Assembly (NCBI RefSeq): GCF_003854965.1
Contig: NZ_RQPI01000003.1
Span: forward strand, 1-64,000
DNA from: Paenibacillus rhizophilus
GTDB taxonomy: Bacteria; Bacillota; Bacilli; Paenibacillales; Paenibacillaceae
DNA: 64,000 bases
Direction: 5' to 3'
The number at the start of each line of letters is the position of its first letter. Within the stretch, counting starts at the first letter, position 1. The position numbers were made by a program, and so were the translations under genes. Under the pieces are notes generated by a model. It did no database searches. It saw nothing but the letters and a program-made list of their open reading frames with translations, and was not told where the DNA came from. Positions 63,127-64,000 of this stretch are shown piece by piece.

Positions 63127-64000
63127 GAAAAATCACTTACGGCGAGGGTATCCGTGAAGCTTTGCGGGAGAAAATGCTGGAGAACAAAAACGTCGTTCTG
63201 CTGGGCGAGGATGTCGGTCCTTACGGCGGCACCTTCGGCGTCACGAAAGGGCTGTGGGAGCAGTTTGGCGAAGAGCGGGTGCGGGACACGCCGATTTCGG
63301 AAGGGGTTATTGTCGGCGCTTCGGTGGGAGCGGCGGCGACGGGCCTGAGACCGGTGGCGGAGCTGATGTTCATCGATTTTCTCACTTTCGGCATGGATGG
63401 GCTGGTCAACCAGGCGGCCAAGATGAGATACATGTTCGGCGGCAAAATCTCCGTTCCGCTCGTGCTGCGGCTTCCTGCGGGCGGCGGCATTAGCGCCGGG
63501 GCGCAGCATTCCGGTTCGCTGGAGGCGTGGGTAACGCATGTGCCCGGACTGAAAGTGGTGTACCCGTCCAACGCCCGGGATGCGTGGGGCCTGATGCTGA
63601 ACGCGATTGACGATGACAACCCGGTGGTCTATATCGAGAGCAAGGTGCTGTATTCGCAAAAAAGCGAAGTGCCGGACGAGATTGCCCCGATTCCTTTCGG
63701 CTCCGCCAGTGTTGCGCGGGAAGGCGCCGATGTCTCGGTCATCACCTACGGCAAGCAGGTCCATGACTCGCTGAAGGCGGCGGCCGCGCTCGCCAAAGAC
63801 GGCATCGAGGTCGAAGTCATTGACCTTCGGTCGCTGTATCCGCTGGATAAAGAGACGATCTTCAAATCGGTCGCCAAGACGCACCGGGCGCTTGTCGTTA
63901 CGGAGGAAGTGAAGCGCGGCGGCTACGGCGGAGAACTGTCGGCGCTTATATCGGAGCAGTGCTTCGACGAACTGGACGCCCCGGTCGTCCGGATCGGCGC
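63123..64000 (+). CDS. acoB: Acetoin dehydrogenase E1 component, beta subunit (partial)
   Basis: Begins at ATG 63123, overlapping the acoA stop (ATGA), and is open to the right edge, about 292 codons of an expected ~340. Transketolase-type beta subunit: MRKITYGEGIREAL, LGEDVGPYGGTFGVTKGL, TPISEGVIVGASVGAAATG, the potassium/ThDP region LPAGGGISAGAQHSGSLEAW, and the C-terminal transketolase domain (VITYGKQVHDSLKAA, VIDLRSLYPLD). Pairs with AcoA. E2/E3 genes (acoC, acoL) are expected beyond the window. Confidence 0.92.
   Translation, partial: MRKITYGEGIREALREKMLENKNVVLLGEDVGPYGGTFGVTKGLWEQFGEERVRDTPISEGVIVGASVGAAATGLRPVAELMFIDFLTFGMDGLVNQAAKMRYMFGGKISVPLVLRLPAGGGISAGAQHSGSLEAWVTHVPGLKVVYPSNARDAWGLMLNAIDDDNPVVYIESKVLYSQKSEVPDEIAPIPFGSASVAREGADVSVITYGKQVHDSLKAAAALAKDGIEVEVIDLRSLYPLDKETIFKSVAKTHRALVVTEEVKRGGYGGELSALISEQCFDELDAPVVRIG

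Overview
The window looks like chromosome from a Paenibacillus-type, spore-forming Firmicute. The pointers are a YunB-type sporulation protein, a GbsR/OpuA glycine-betaine system, a Ytr-like GntR/ABC operon, YesM/YesN-type two-component control of sugar ABC transporters, a SigL (sigma-54) acetoin dehydrogenase promoter, strong AGGAGG ribosome sites and frequent TTG/GTG starts. The genus is inferred; no rRNA or other marker gene is present. I saw no tRNA, rRNA or CRISPR.

Layout. 1-5.95 kb is a mosaic, damaged region: an IS3-family element end abuts a C-terminal araA fragment, followed by an intact phosphoketolase gene of lactic-acid-bacterial character, a sugar porter, and a decayed yolD/Y-family polymerase pair. 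6.0-9.7 kb is an LplB/YtcP/LplA-type sugar ABC operon without an adjacent regulator. 9.9-12.3 kb encodes a 797-residue protein with two class I isoprenoid-synthase-like halves, the most unusual gene here. 12.4-19.5 kb holds CueP, a large secreted clan GH-A glycosidase, and a LacI regulator divergent from a 6-phospho-beta-glucosidase. 19.8-25.0 kb is an AT-richer Ytr-like operon (GntR, two ATPases, two permeases) behind a perfect palindromic operator. 25.1-32.5 kb is a fructan or difructose-anhydride locus: AraC regulator, ABC importer, a 48-codon membrane microprotein, GH172 and GH32. 32.6-42.5 kb has a PAF-acetylhydrolase-like enzyme, a histidine kinase/response regulator and a sugar/polyol catabolic operon (ABC importer, cupin, Gfo/Idh/MocA oxidoreductase, isomerase). 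42.5-46.9 kb has an unknown two-gene pair and a Fur-box-controlled ferric-iron ABC importer. 47.2-51.0 kb holds an NlpC/P60 enzyme, a HTH/binding-protein regulator divergent from a TauE/SafE exporter, a guanylate-kinase-like protein and a GNAT acetyltransferase. 51.0-54.8 kb is GbsR-type regulator plus opuA. 54.9-64 kb has an ECF sigma/anti-sigma pair, a TVP38-type membrane protein, YunB, a PD-(D/E)XK nuclease-like protein, a frameshifted hydrolase, a lipoprotein and the start of acoAB.

How it works together. The window is dominated by uptake and catabolism of plant-derived saccharides. Four separate sugar ABC importers or enzyme sets each have their own control: AraC, a two-component system, LacI/operator, or none visible. 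Iron (Fur), osmoprotectant (GbsR family) and acetoin (sigma-54) functions lie between them. Three genes carry disruptions: araA (fragment), yolD (frameshift) with its polymerase partner (5' truncation), and the alpha/beta hydrolase near 60.4 kb (frameshift that could be a sequencing error).
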